A stretch of DNA of 35,637 nt from Gammaproteobacteria bacterium RIFCSPLOWO2_02_FULL_61_13 (GTDB taxonomy: Bacteria > Pseudomonadota > Gammaproteobacteria > Eutrophobiales > Eutrophobiaceae): assembly GCA_001801865.1 (NCBI GenBank), contig MGYT01000172.1, positions 2,022 to 37,658 of the forward strand, written 5' to 3'. This document shows positions 16,881 to 24,610 of this stretch, in pieces (within the stretch, counting starts at the first letter, position 1; each line of letters starts with the position of its first letter). The notes beneath the pieces were generated by a model. The model did no database searches and was not told the DNA's origin. It saw only the letters and a program-made list of their open reading frames with translations. Position numbers and translations under genes: made by a program.

Positions 16881-18756
16881 CGTCGCGTCGGAACGCCTGG
16901 CGGCCGGCGCTGTCGGGCTGAGTACGCTGCTGGTCTACCTGTGGAGCGCCCCGCGCACCGTGGTGCTCGAAGATGATGGTTTTTTTCTGCAGGCGGCGTG
17001 GTTCAATGCCGTCGCCCATCCACCGGGCTATCCGCTCTATGTAGCGTTGTCCCATCTTGCCACGCTGGTGCCGCTGGGGTCGGTGGCATTCCGGGTGCAC
17101 GCGCTGTCCGCAGTGTTTGCCGCCAGCGCCTGTGTGTTGCTGTTTCGACTCGCGCGCGGATTGATGCTGGCGCGGGAGGTCGCGACGGTCGCCGCAATGA
17201 CGTTTGGTGTTTCCGCGGCATTCTGGTCCCAGGCCATCATCGCCGAGGTGTATTCCCTGCACGTCCTGTTGTTCCTGGGCTGCGCCGCTATCTGCGTGAA
17301 AATCGGAGATCAACCTGGCCCGGTGGCCGGCCGGGACGTTGTGCTGATCGGCATATTGTCCGGCCTGGCATTGTCCAACCATTGGCCATTGTTCGTTATG
17401 TCGACGCCGATGTTGCTGCTGCTGGCCTGGCCGGCCGGCGCCAGTCTCTGGCGCAACGGCATTGCTCTCGTGGCCGGCCTGTTGCTGGGGCTGTTGCCGT
17501 ATGCCTGGATGATCTGGCGCACGCATGTGGTGCCGGAATTTTGCTTTGCCGGACCCATTACCAATTGGCAGGAGTTCCTCTCCCACGTGGGACGTCAGGG
17601 CTACGCCGCCCGCGATCATAATCCGGGCGCGGGGTGGTGGGACCGGGCGCTGTTTTCCTGGTTTGTTGTGCGCGAGACGGCGCGCCAATGCACCTGGGCG
17701 GGTGCCATGCTCGGGATAACCGGGTTCATCTGCCAGTGGCGATACTGGCCGCGGCGCATTTGCTGGGCCCTGACGCTCGGCTACCTGGGCAGCACGTTTC
17801 TGCTGATCCTGTTACTTGGATTTGATTACGACGAGTTTCATCGCCACACGTTTCGCGTCTACCCGCTGATCAGTTACACGGTGTTCGCGCTCTGGATCGG
17901 GTTGGGACTGCAGCGGCTGACTGTTCTGCTGCCCGCGTCGTGGGGGATGGCGCTGCGCGGCATTCCTTTGCCGTATGCCGCAGGCGCGTTATTGCTGGGT
18001 CTGACATTAATCACGCACCTGCCCGCCAATTATCGTGCCCGGGACACTTGGGCGGAGGTCTACGGCCGTGCCATCCTGGGCAGCCTGCCCGGGAACGCCG
18101 TCTTTTACAGCAACGCGGACACCGTCAACGCGCCAGTAGGCTACCTGCACCATGTGGAAGGCGTGCGTCCGGACGTGCAACTCGCCAGCGGGCATAGCCT
18201 GGAATTAAATGGGCGCCTGATCCGCCCCTACACATTGTCCGCGCCGGAACTGCAACGGGTGATAGCCGCATTTGTGGCCGGGAGCTCGTGGCCGATCTTC
18301 TACCTCAACGATTTTCCCCACGCCTACGGGGAGGATTTTTTCGGACTGTACTTTCAGGTCAACCGGGAGGCACCCGCAAGCCACGCGCGCGCCATCCTGA
18401 CACCTGCAATTGCGCAATATTATCGCGCCATCGCTGCGCTGCCGCCGCCAACGGACGGCTGGGAGAATATGCATCTGCGGCTGCTGCGCCAGGATGAGTG
18501 CCGGCTACTGGCTGCGTTGATCGCTGTGACCGAGGTAATAAAAGATCCGCCCACTGCCTGTCTTGGCCTGCACGGGCGACTTGTATTGGCGCAGCAGGCC
18601 CTGGCCCTCGATTCGAACTCGGGTAGCGAGGCAGCACGAAAATTGCTTCAGAATCCCGAGGCATTGCTGAAGGAGGCGGTGTACAAGAAAGATCGTGCGC
18701 TGTTTGAGGGGCTCTATGCGCTGGCGCATCAGTCCCCTGGGCGCAAGGGCGATTAG
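16858..18756 (+). CDS. DUF2723 / GT117-type membrane glycosyltransferase (copy 2)
   Basis: 632 residues from GTG 16858; paralogue of the gene at 12760. The same signature occurs at almost the same place: APRTVVLEDDGFFLQAAW, HPPGYPLY at 54-61, then SQAIIAEVYSLHVLLF. The membrane core also aligns (LSNHWPLFVMS, LPYAWMIWR, LGFDYDEFHRHTFRVYPL), with a soluble C-terminal part. The GTG start overlaps the previous gene by 23 bases; I see no better in-frame ATG near the first helix. It probably acts like copy 1, perhaps on a different acceptor. It ends 122 bases before the pilA sigma-54 promoter, with no clear terminator between. Confidence 0.82.
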   Translation: MRPGSLTDVASERLAAGAVGLSTLLVYLWSAPRTVVLEDDGFFLQAAWFNAVAHPPGYPLYVALSHLATLVPLGSVAFRVHALSAVFAASACVLLFRLARGLMLAREVATVAAMTFGVSAAFWSQAIIAEVYSLHVLLFLGCAAICVKIGDQPGPVAGRDVVLIGILSGLALSNHWPLFVMSTPMLLLLAWPAGASLWRNGIALVAGLLLGLLPYAWMIWRTHVVPEFCFAGPITNWQEFLSHVGRQGYAARDHNPGAGWWDRALFSWFVVRETARQCTWAGAMLGITGFICQWRYWPRRICWALTLGYLGSTFLLILLLGFDYDEFHRHTFRVYPLISYTVFALWIGLGLQRLTVLLPASWGMALRGIPLPYAAGALLLGLTLITHLPANYRARDTWAEVYGRAILGSLPGNAVFYSNADTVNAPVGYLHHVEGVRPDVQLASGHSLELNGRLIRPYTLSAPELQRVIAAFVAGSSWPIFYLNDFPHAYGEDFFGLYFQVNREAPASHARAILTPAIAQYYRAIAALPPPTDGWENMHLRLLRQDECRLLAALIAVTEVIKDPPTACLGLHGRLVLAQQALALDSNSGSEAARKLLQNPEALLKEAVYKKDRALFEGLYALAHQSPGRKGD

Positions 18757-18757
18757 G

Positions 18758-18770
18758 GTCAAAATATGAC
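18758..18770. promoter_or_regulatory. GTCA-N5-TGAC inverted repeat upstream of pilA, possible activator site
   Basis: GTCAAAATATGAC lies about 135-147 bases before the predicted pilA transcription start, the distance at which NtrC-type activators bind. PilR of Pseudomonas prefers TGTC-containing sites, which the right half only partly resembles. This is inference from position and symmetry. Confidence 0.25.
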
Positions 18771-18878
18771 AATAATTGCCTTCTGCTAATGACGTGGCTT
18801 CCCGGCGCGATCCTTAATATTGATGATATTCATGCCAATTTTCGGCGTAAACTGCGGTTGTTTGCCAAATCGACCCAT

Positions 18879-18893
18879 TGGCGCGAAAATTGC
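18879..18893 (+). promoter_or_regulatory. Sigma-54 promoter of pilA
   Basis: TGGCGCGAAAATTGC matches the RpoN consensus TGGCACG-N4-TTGC at every invariant position, with the GG and GC elements exactly spaced. Transcription would start near 18905, leaving a leader of about 96 bases before pilA. The pairing with pilS/pilR in the same locus makes this assignment strong. An AT-rich stretch with inverted repeat AATAT-TGATG-ATATT (18816-18830) upstream may aid DNA bending. Confidence 0.85.
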
Positions 18894-19000
18894 CTTGTAA
18901 TAGGCGCCAGTGATTCCCGTCGATGGTTCGCTCCATGGCACGGAGTACCGTTCAAATAGTGGTTTTCAAAAAAATTACCCACAGTCAGGAGAGATTGCAC

Positions 19001-19465
19001 ATGAACAAGATTCAACAGGGCTTTACCCTTATCGAGCTGATGATCGTTGTCGCCATCATCGGCATTCTGGCCGCAGTCGCCATCCCGTCCTACCAGGACT
19101 ACACGGCCCGCGCTCAGGTGACCGAGGCGATCAGCCTGGCGTCCGCGTACAAGGTGACGCTGGCGGAACTCTATTCCTCCCAGGGCGCGTTTACAGCTGC
19201 CAACACGGACGTAGTTGCTCTTGGTGGCACCACGGCTGGCAAGTATGTCGCGTCGGTTCTGACGGACAACGCAAGTGGCGGCACGGTCTCCGTGTACGCA
19301 ACCATGCGCGCCACGACCCCCGCAGCGGCGGCCATCCAGAGCAGCACCTTTGGTATTGCCACCACTGACGGCGGCAAGAACTGGGCGTGCGGGGCTACGG
19401 TTGCTGCTGCCCTTCAGCCTGCGGATATGGTGCAAAACAAGTATATGCCGGGTAGCTGCAAGTAA
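19001..19465 (+). CDS. pilA: Type IV major pilin PilA
   Basis: 154-residue prepilin. Short basic leader MNKIQQG, cleaved by PilD after Gly7, then the conserved hydrophobic N-terminal helix [20 protein letters not shown] with Glu at mature position 5. Two cysteines (130 and 153) form the C-terminal disulfide loop. The stretch between about 76 and 122 is rich in Ser, Thr, Ala and Gly (for example [16 protein letters not shown]), a plausible O-glycan acceptor region. ATG 19001 is set by AGGAGAG at 18987-18993 and by the leader; the frame extends upstream without pilin similarity. Driven by the sigma-54 promoter and closed by its own terminator. Confidence 0.97.
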   Translation: MNKIQQGFTLIELMIVVAIIGILAAVAIPSYQDYTARAQVTEAISLASAYKVTLAELYSSQGAFTAANTDVVALGGTTAGKYVASVLTDNASGGTVSVYATMRATTPAAAAIQSSTFGIATTDGGKNWACGATVAAALQPADMVQNKYMPGSCK

Positions 19466-19484
19466 TAATCCCGGTAGCGTAGTG

Positions 19485-19515
19485 AAAAAAGGCCGGCTTT
19501 GCCGGCCTTTTTTTT
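19485..19515 (+). terminator. Rho-independent terminator after pilA
   Basis: GGCCGGC (19491-19497), loop TTT, GCCGGCC (19501-19507), followed by eight T (19508-19515) and preceded by six A. A strong canonical intrinsic terminator that separates pilA from the glycosyltransferase genes behind it. Confidence 0.95.
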
Positions 19516-19556
19516 GGCGCTACAGTGAGTTCGGCACTGACATCACCCCTCCACCC

Positions 19557-21479
19557 ATGCCCGAACAGGATCAGAACAGGCACCGGTTCCTGCCGGCAGC
19601 CGCGCTAATTGCTTTATTGCTCGCGGTAATCCTGGTGTATCTGCCGGGGCTGGGCAGCGGGTTGTATGTTGACGATTACTACAACCTTCATCTCCTCAGC
19701 ACGGTCAAGGATGAGGGCATCCTTGCCTTCGTCGGCAGTGGCGTGTCCGGGCCTCTCGGCCGTCCGTTGTCCTACCTGAGTTTTGCGCTGCAGGCCGGGA
19801 GCTGGCCGGCGAACATTGCCGCCTTCAAGTGGGTAAATCTCCTGCTGCATCTCGGCAACGGCCTGCTGGTCTTTTTTATCTGCCGTGCCTGCGCACCGTT
19901 TCTCGGGCTGTCGCCACAGATGCGGGATGTGTTTTGTATCTTCTCCACGGGAATATGGCTGGTTCACCCCATGCACCTCACCACGGTGCTGTACGTCGTG
20001 CAGCGCATGGCGGAACTGTCCGCGCTGTTCGTGTTTCTGGGGGTATTGGGGTACCTGGCGGGGCGGCGCGCCGTGGAAGCGGGAAGGCTGCGCGCGGGGT
20101 ATGTGGGGATGACGGTGGCCGTTGGCGCCGGCACCCTGGCCGCGATGCTGTGCAAGGAGAACGGGATATTGCTGCCGGTACTGGTTCTGGTGCTGGACTG
20201 GACGTTGCTCCAGGACCGGCCGCGGCCGGCCGCATACCGGATCTGGCGGTTTATCTGTCTCATTCTCCCGGCCGTGCTCATCGGTGGCTGGCTTCTGTGG
20301 CAGGCATGGGGATCCCAGGACACGTTCCAGTGGCGGCCCTATTCCATGTACCAGAAGTCGCTGACGGAAGCCGCCGTGCTGCTGGTGTATATCTGGGACC
20401 TGTTCGTCCCCCGGCCTTCCGCCTTTGGGCTGTTCCATGACGATTTCCCCGTGGCTGCAGGATTGCTGGGGCCGGCCTGGGTTCTCCCTGCCGTGGTCGC
20501 GATCGTGGCGATGATCGTGTGCGCGTTCCTGCTCCGGCGCCGCCATCCCGTGTTCGCATTTGGCGTGCTGTGGTTTTTCGGCGCACACCTGCTGGAATCC
20601 ACGCACCTGAATCTGGAGATCTACTTCGAGCATCGCAATTACCTGCCGAGCGTGGGTCTGCTGACGCTCGTGCCGTGGCTGCTCGCGCGCCAGGCGCCGC
20701 GCCTCCAGTCATCAAGTCCCGTCGTGGCGGCGCTGTGTCTTTATCTGGTGCTCACGGGATGGGTGAGCGTGCAGAATTCGCTCCTCTGGCGCCAGCCGCT
20801 GGCGTTAGCCGAGGAGGCGGTGCGCATACATCCAGAGTCGCGCGGGGCCCTTGCGCAGTTGGGTTCGCGTTACATCGGCGCGGGAAATCTGGATGCGGCC
20901 CGCGGGCTGTACCAGGATATGGCGGTCCGTTATCCGACAGCGATACTTCCCGCGCTCCGGCTTGCCGCCATTTCGGGTTGTATCCGCAATGAACCGGTCG
21001 CGGCGGAGGAATGGGAACGATTGGAATCGCTCGCAGATTCGGGCGGCGTTACCGGCTTCGAGTTCCTGGCAGAACTAAACACGCAGGTTTCCGTAATCAG
21101 TGCCGGAGAATGCGGACACCAGTACGCGGAACGCCTCACCGGGATCGTCGAGCGGATGACCACGAATCCAAATCTGCCCAGGGAGCGCGGCGCCCTGCAC
21201 GAACTGGCCGGCGCATTGCGCCTGACAATGGGCGATATTCCAGCGACGCTGCGGCATTACCGCCTGGCAAAGGAGACCGTACCCACACTGCACAGGCACT
21301 GGCTCTATATTGAACTGCTGCTGAAGCTGGGTCGTCCCCGCGCGGCCGGAGATGAAATGGCCGCGTTTCGCGCCACCCTTAAGCAGCAACCGGTGGCCTG
21401 GCTTGCTTACCGCGATAAACTGGCGGTCGCCAGGAAATTGCTTGATACCATGAACGGACCGAAGGGCGAACAACCTTGA
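19557..21479 (+). CDS. TMTC-like (GT105-type) membrane glycosyltransferase with C-terminal TPR region
   Basis: 640 residues, about ten membrane helices then a soluble helical-repeat tail (from about residue 420). The core follows the TMTC / bacterial GT-C pattern in order: LYVDDYYNLHLL with the acidic pair at 39-40, GRPLSYLSFAL, WVNLLLHLGNGLLVFF, HPMHLTTVLYVVQRMAELSA, LCKENGILLPVLVLVLDW and EHRNYLPSVGLL. Eukaryotic TMTC1-4 O-mannosylate cadherins from dolichyl-phosphate mannose. Standing directly behind pilA, this is the best candidate for a pilin O-glycosyltransferase. ATG 19557 is preferred because it precedes the first helix; earlier in-frame codons lie inside pilA. Confidence 0.82.
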   Translation: MPEQDQNRHRFLPAAALIALLLAVILVYLPGLGSGLYVDDYYNLHLLSTVKDEGILAFVGSGVSGPLGRPLSYLSFALQAGSWPANIAAFKWVNLLLHLGNGLLVFFICRACAPFLGLSPQMRDVFCIFSTGIWLVHPMHLTTVLYVVQRMAELSALFVFLGVLGYLAGRRAVEAGRLRAGYVGMTVAVGAGTLAAMLCKENGILLPVLVLVLDWTLLQDRPRPAAYRIWRFICLILPAVLIGGWLLWQAWGSQDTFQWRPYSMYQKSLTEAAVLLVYIWDLFVPRPSAFGLFHDDFPVAAGLLGPAWVLPAVVAIVAMIVCAFLLRRRHPVFAFGVLWFFGAHLLESTHLNLEIYFEHRNYLPSVGLLTLVPWLLARQAPRLQSSSPVVAALCLYLVLTGWVSVQNSLLWRQPLALAEEAVRIHPESRGALAQLGSRYIGAGNLDAARGLYQDMAVRYPTAILPALRLAAISGCIRNEPVAAEEWERLESLADSGGVTGFEFLAELNTQVSVISAGECGHQYAERLTGIVERMTTNPNLPRERGALHELAGALRLTMGDIPATLRHYRLAKETVPTLHRHWLYIELLLKLGRPRAAGDEMAAFRATLKQQPVAWLAYRDKLAVARKLLDTMNGPKGEQP

Positions 21480-22336
21480 GCAGTTCTGAATTCAGCATCG
21501 TCGTCCCTGCGCGCAATGAGGGAGTCGCGCTCAGGACCTTGCTGCCGGAATTGCGACGCCTGCATCCCGGCTGCGAGTTGCTGGTGGTCAGCGACGGATC
21601 CGCTGACGACACCGTTTCCGTTGCACGGGACTGCGGGGCGCGCGTGGTGGTCCTGCCGCATTCCCTCGGCAACGGCGCCGCGGTCAAGAACGGCGCCAGG
21701 ACGGCGACCCGGGATACGATTGTCTTCATGGACGGCGACGGCCAGCATGCGGCGGCGGATGTGCAGCGCCTGCTGACGGCATTGGATGGCGACTGCATGA
21801 TGGCGGTTGGAGCCAGGGACGGTAAATCCCAGGCCAGCGTCTTCCGCCTGCTGGCAAACCGGTTCTATAACCTGCTGGCGAGCTGGATGACGGGGCAACG
21901 AATTGAGGATCTGACCTCCGGTTTTCGTGCCGTGCGGGCGGAACAATTCCGGGAATTCCTGCACCTGCTGCCCAACGGATTTTCCTACCCGACCACGATC
22001 ACCATGGCCTTCCTGCGCGCCGGCTACCCGGTGCGTTACGTGCCCATAATCGCCGCACCGCGCGTCGGCCGGAGCCACATTCGACCCTTGCGAGACGGGG
22101 TGCGCTTCGCCCTGATCATTTTCCGCATCGGTACGCTCTATTCGCCGTTGAAGATTTTCTTTCCGATCAGCGCTTCCCTGTTCCTGGTCGGGATGGCAAA
22201 TTACGCCTACACGTATCTGATTGCCGGGCGCTTTACCATCATGAGCGCCGTGCTGATGCTGGCGGCGCTGTTCGTATTTCTTATCGGTCTCGTGTCAGAA
22301 CAGATCACCGCGCTGATCTACCAGCGCAGAAACTGA
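21476..22336 (+). CDS. DPM1/GtrB-like polyprenyl-phosphate glycosyltransferase (GT2)
   Basis: 286 residues. GT2 fold with FSIVVPARNEG, VVSDGSADDT and FMDGDGQHAAADV, the last giving the metal-binding acidic motif, then DLTSGFRAVRA. Two membrane helices lie at the C-terminus (PLKIFFPISASLFLVGMA and the segment near 255-275). Such enzymes make undecaprenyl-phosphate monosaccharides. The TTG start overlaps the TMTC-like stop (TTGA), so donor synthase and transferase are translationally coupled, which supports a shared pathway. No GtrA domain, unlike the enzyme at 11663. Confidence 0.88.
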   Translation: MSSSEFSIVVPARNEGVALRTLLPELRRLHPGCELLVVSDGSADDTVSVARDCGARVVVLPHSLGNGAAVKNGARTATRDTIVFMDGDGQHAAADVQRLLTALDGDCMMAVGARDGKSQASVFRLLANRFYNLLASWMTGQRIEDLTSGFRAVRAEQFREFLHLLPNGFSYPTTITMAFLRAGYPVRYVPIIAAPRVGRSHIRPLRDGVRFALIIFRIGTLYSPLKIFFPISASLFLVGMANYAYTYLIAGRFTIMSAVLMLAALFVFLIGLVSEQITALIYQRRN

Positions 22337-22365
22337 ATCCCCACGGTTCAGCGGGGCGTCTGCAC

Positions 22366-23571
22366 ATGCCAGAGCAGGATCCGCGACCCAGGATACTGGT
22401 ACTCACCTCGACATTGCCGCGCTGGCATGGGGACGCGACACCCGCCTTTGTGCTGGATCTGTGCCGCGAGTTGGCACGCGAATTTGATGTGCACGTGCTG
22501 GCGCCGCATGCAGCTGGGGCGCGGCGCCGCGAAGACTTGAACGGCGTCAGCGTGCACCGTTTCCGCTACCTGCCCGAGGCCTGGCAGACGCTCGCCTACG
22601 ATGGCGGCATCCCGGAGCGATTGCGGCGCCAGCCTCTGGCGCTGCTGCAGGTACCCTTCTTTCTGATCGCCCAATTCTTCGCGACGCTGTGGCTGGTCTG
22701 GACCCTGCGTCCCAAGGTAATCCACGCCCACTGGATTCTGCCGCAGGGCGTAGTGGCGTTGCTGGCCAGCGGCATCAGTCCGGGCCGGCCGCCTACGCTG
22801 TGCACGGTTCACGGCACGGACCTGTACGGCCTGAATGCCGGCCCTTTGCGCTGGCTGAAACAGTTAGTGCTGGACCGCATGGCAACTGTGGCGGTGGTCA
22901 GTGAAGCCACGCGCGCCGGTGTCGTGGCGCTGCCTGTTTCCCCGGTCAAGGTGCAACTGGCGCCCATGGGAGCGGATACACATGCCGTGTTTTACCCGCC
23001 GCCCGAAGGGTCCCGCCGGCATGACACCGCGGTATTTGCCGGCCGACTCGTGGCGGGCAAGGGCGTGGATATCCTATTGCGGGCATGGGCGCGGATTTCC
23101 ACGGCGGGCCGGCCCTTGCGCCTGGTTATCGTTGGCGACGGACCCGAACGTGCGGCGCTGGAGTCGCTGGTCCATAAGCTCGATCTGCGCGCACGGGTGG
23201 AGTTCACCGGCGCACTGCCCCCGGCGGCGGTGGCTGATCATTTCCGGGCAGCAGGCGTCGCGGTGTTTCCGTTCACCGGCGCTGAGGGACTGGGTCTGGT
23301 GGTGGCCGAGGCGCAGGCCTGCGGCTGCCCGGTCATTGCCTCGGACATACCGGCGATGCGCGACCTGATCGTGCCGGAGGTCACTGGCCTGATTACACCG
23401 CCGGGAGACCCAGCGGCGCTGGCGCGAGCCCTGGAGCGGGTGATGCAGGATGCCGGGCTGGCGCAACGGATTGCGCGCGCCGGGCGCACCGCCGCGCTGC
23501 AGAAGTTCAACTGGACTGTCGCTGGCAATCGTTATCGCGAGTTGCTACGGGTGTTGATACAGGCTGGCTAG
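22366..23571 (+). CDS. Family 4 glycosyltransferase
   Basis: 401-residue GT-B protein that should use a nucleotide sugar in the cytosol with retention of configuration. N-terminal acceptor half (LVLTSTLPRWHGDATPAFVL, then IHAHWILPQG and VHGTDLYG) and C-terminal donor half with FAGRLVAGKGVDILLRAW and the EX7E motif in EGLGLVVAEAQACGCPVIAS. Starts 29 bases after the GT2 gene, with the same direction. It could extend a lipid-linked sugar of the pilin pathway or serve another glycan. The gene is convergent with the sulfotransferase. Confidence 0.9.
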   Translation: MPEQDPRPRILVLTSTLPRWHGDATPAFVLDLCRELAREFDVHVLAPHAAGARRREDLNGVSVHRFRYLPEAWQTLAYDGGIPERLRRQPLALLQVPFFLIAQFFATLWLVWTLRPKVIHAHWILPQGVVALLASGISPGRPPTLCTVHGTDLYGLNAGPLRWLKQLVLDRMATVAVVSEATRAGVVALPVSPVKVQLAPMGADTHAVFYPPPEGSRRHDTAVFAGRLVAGKGVDILLRAWARISTAGRPLRLVIVGDGPERAALESLVHKLDLRARVEFTGALPPAAVADHFRAAGVAVFPFTGAEGLGLVVAEAQACGCPVIASDIPAMRDLIVPEVTGLITPPGDPAALARALERVMQDAGLAQRIARAGRTAALQKFNWTVAGNRYRELLRVLIQAG

Positions 23572-23626
23572 CCAGTTGAACTAAAACTTTTGCATCAACC
23601 TGTTGGGGGCGGGACGCATCTACCAG

Positions 23627-24556
23627 TCAACTGTCAAGCAATTGACCGTGATTCTCGTAGACCAACTGTTGATTCATTTTTCGTACCCACGGTAGAACGA
23701 ACGGCAGCCGCCAGTCGGAACGGCCTTGCCATCGATCGTCGTAGCTGATGTGCTCGCGCCGGCCGGGTGCGTCCCGATTCGGATTGCCCGCTATGATGTG
23801 GCTGCGGCTGGCCGACAGGTTTATCCCGGCGCCCTGGTCCACACCGATGAAGGACAGTATCCGCCGCATTTCCTGTTCCGGCGCACGGGTGAACATTTCG
23901 TAGGAGGCGAGGTATCCGGACACGCCCAGCGCCTGCAGGCGGCGCAGCAATCGCCACTGTTGCAGATGCCACAGGCAGCCATAATAAAGCGGTGAGCGCG
24001 TCAGCCACGGAATCATCCAGGCAACGGCTGATGCGGTGCGGCCGAAATGGTAGTGAAGATTGCGCACGTAGACTCCGTCGGTCGAGAACTTCGCCGGGTT
24101 GCCGGCGCGATCATCCAGCCGCGATACGATCCACGCGCGCACGTCGCGGACCAGCAGGATCACCCTCAGATCCACATGCTCAATTTGTTTCAGGATCTGC
24201 ACCGAACGAATGCTCTTGGAGGAATCCACCAGCACTGTGCCGGCACCGAACTGGTCCTGAAACATGCGCAGGCAGAGTCGGTATTTTTCGTCGGCATCTG
24301 CGCTCGCGTGGCGATCCAGCAGCGAGCGCATGGGGGCCCAGAAGTTGCACTGGGTTTCGACCTTGCCGCAGGTGCATGACGCCGTGCGCGGAATACCCGC
24401 AGTGTCCGGTCGCAACACGGTCGCGATCTCGCCCAAGCCGACGATGCCCGGCTGCGTACCCAGTGCCAGGTCCAGCAGGGTCGATCCGCAGCGGGTCAGG
24501 CCAACGATGGCCACAACCTTTTGCCGCTCCCGTGCTGGGTTAGGGCTAGCGGTCAT
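23627..24556 (-). CDS. PAPS-dependent sulfotransferase-like protein
   Basis: 309 residues. The 5'-phosphosulfate loop GLTRCGSTLLDLAL begins at residue 19, and the 3'-phosphate binding region LLVRDVRAWIVSRL lies near 135-148, both placed as in the sulfotransferase_3 / carbohydrate sulfotransferase group. CTCG and QCNFW cysteines near 61-72 are also common there. Such enzymes sulfate sugars or lipids from PAPS. Second gene of a leftward pair with the methyltransferase (54 bases between them), beside the polysaccharide locus. The substrate is unknown. No PAPS synthesis genes are in the window. Confidence 0.8.
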   Translation of the reverse strand: MTASPNPARERQKVVAIVGLTRCGSTLLDLALGTQPGIVGLGEIATVLRPDTAGIPRTASCTCGKVETQCNFWAPMRSLLDRHASADADEKYRLCLRMFQDQFGAGTVLVDSSKSIRSVQILKQIEHVDLRVILLVRDVRAWIVSRLDDRAGNPAKFSTDGVYVRNLHYHFGRTASAVAWMIPWLTRSPLYYGCLWHLQQWRLLRRLQALGVSGYLASYEMFTRAPEQEMRRILSFIGVDQGAGINLSASRSHIIAGNPNRDAPGRREHISYDDRWQGRSDWRLPFVLPWVRKMNQQLVYENHGQLLDS

Positions 24557-24610
24557 GGATGGAAAGATACACGATCCGGCTGCGCTGGCTAATCTTGAGG
24601 CCGGTGCTAG

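Noticed and set aside
18757-19000. tRNA gene next to pilA, as in Pseudomonas
   Set aside because: No cloverleaf arms or T-loop consensus found by eye in this gap; it holds promoter elements only.
19275-19556. Upstream extension of the TMTC-like gene through pilA and its terminator
   Set aside because: It overlaps the pilin in another frame and crosses an intrinsic terminator; ATG 19557 directly precedes the first membrane helix.
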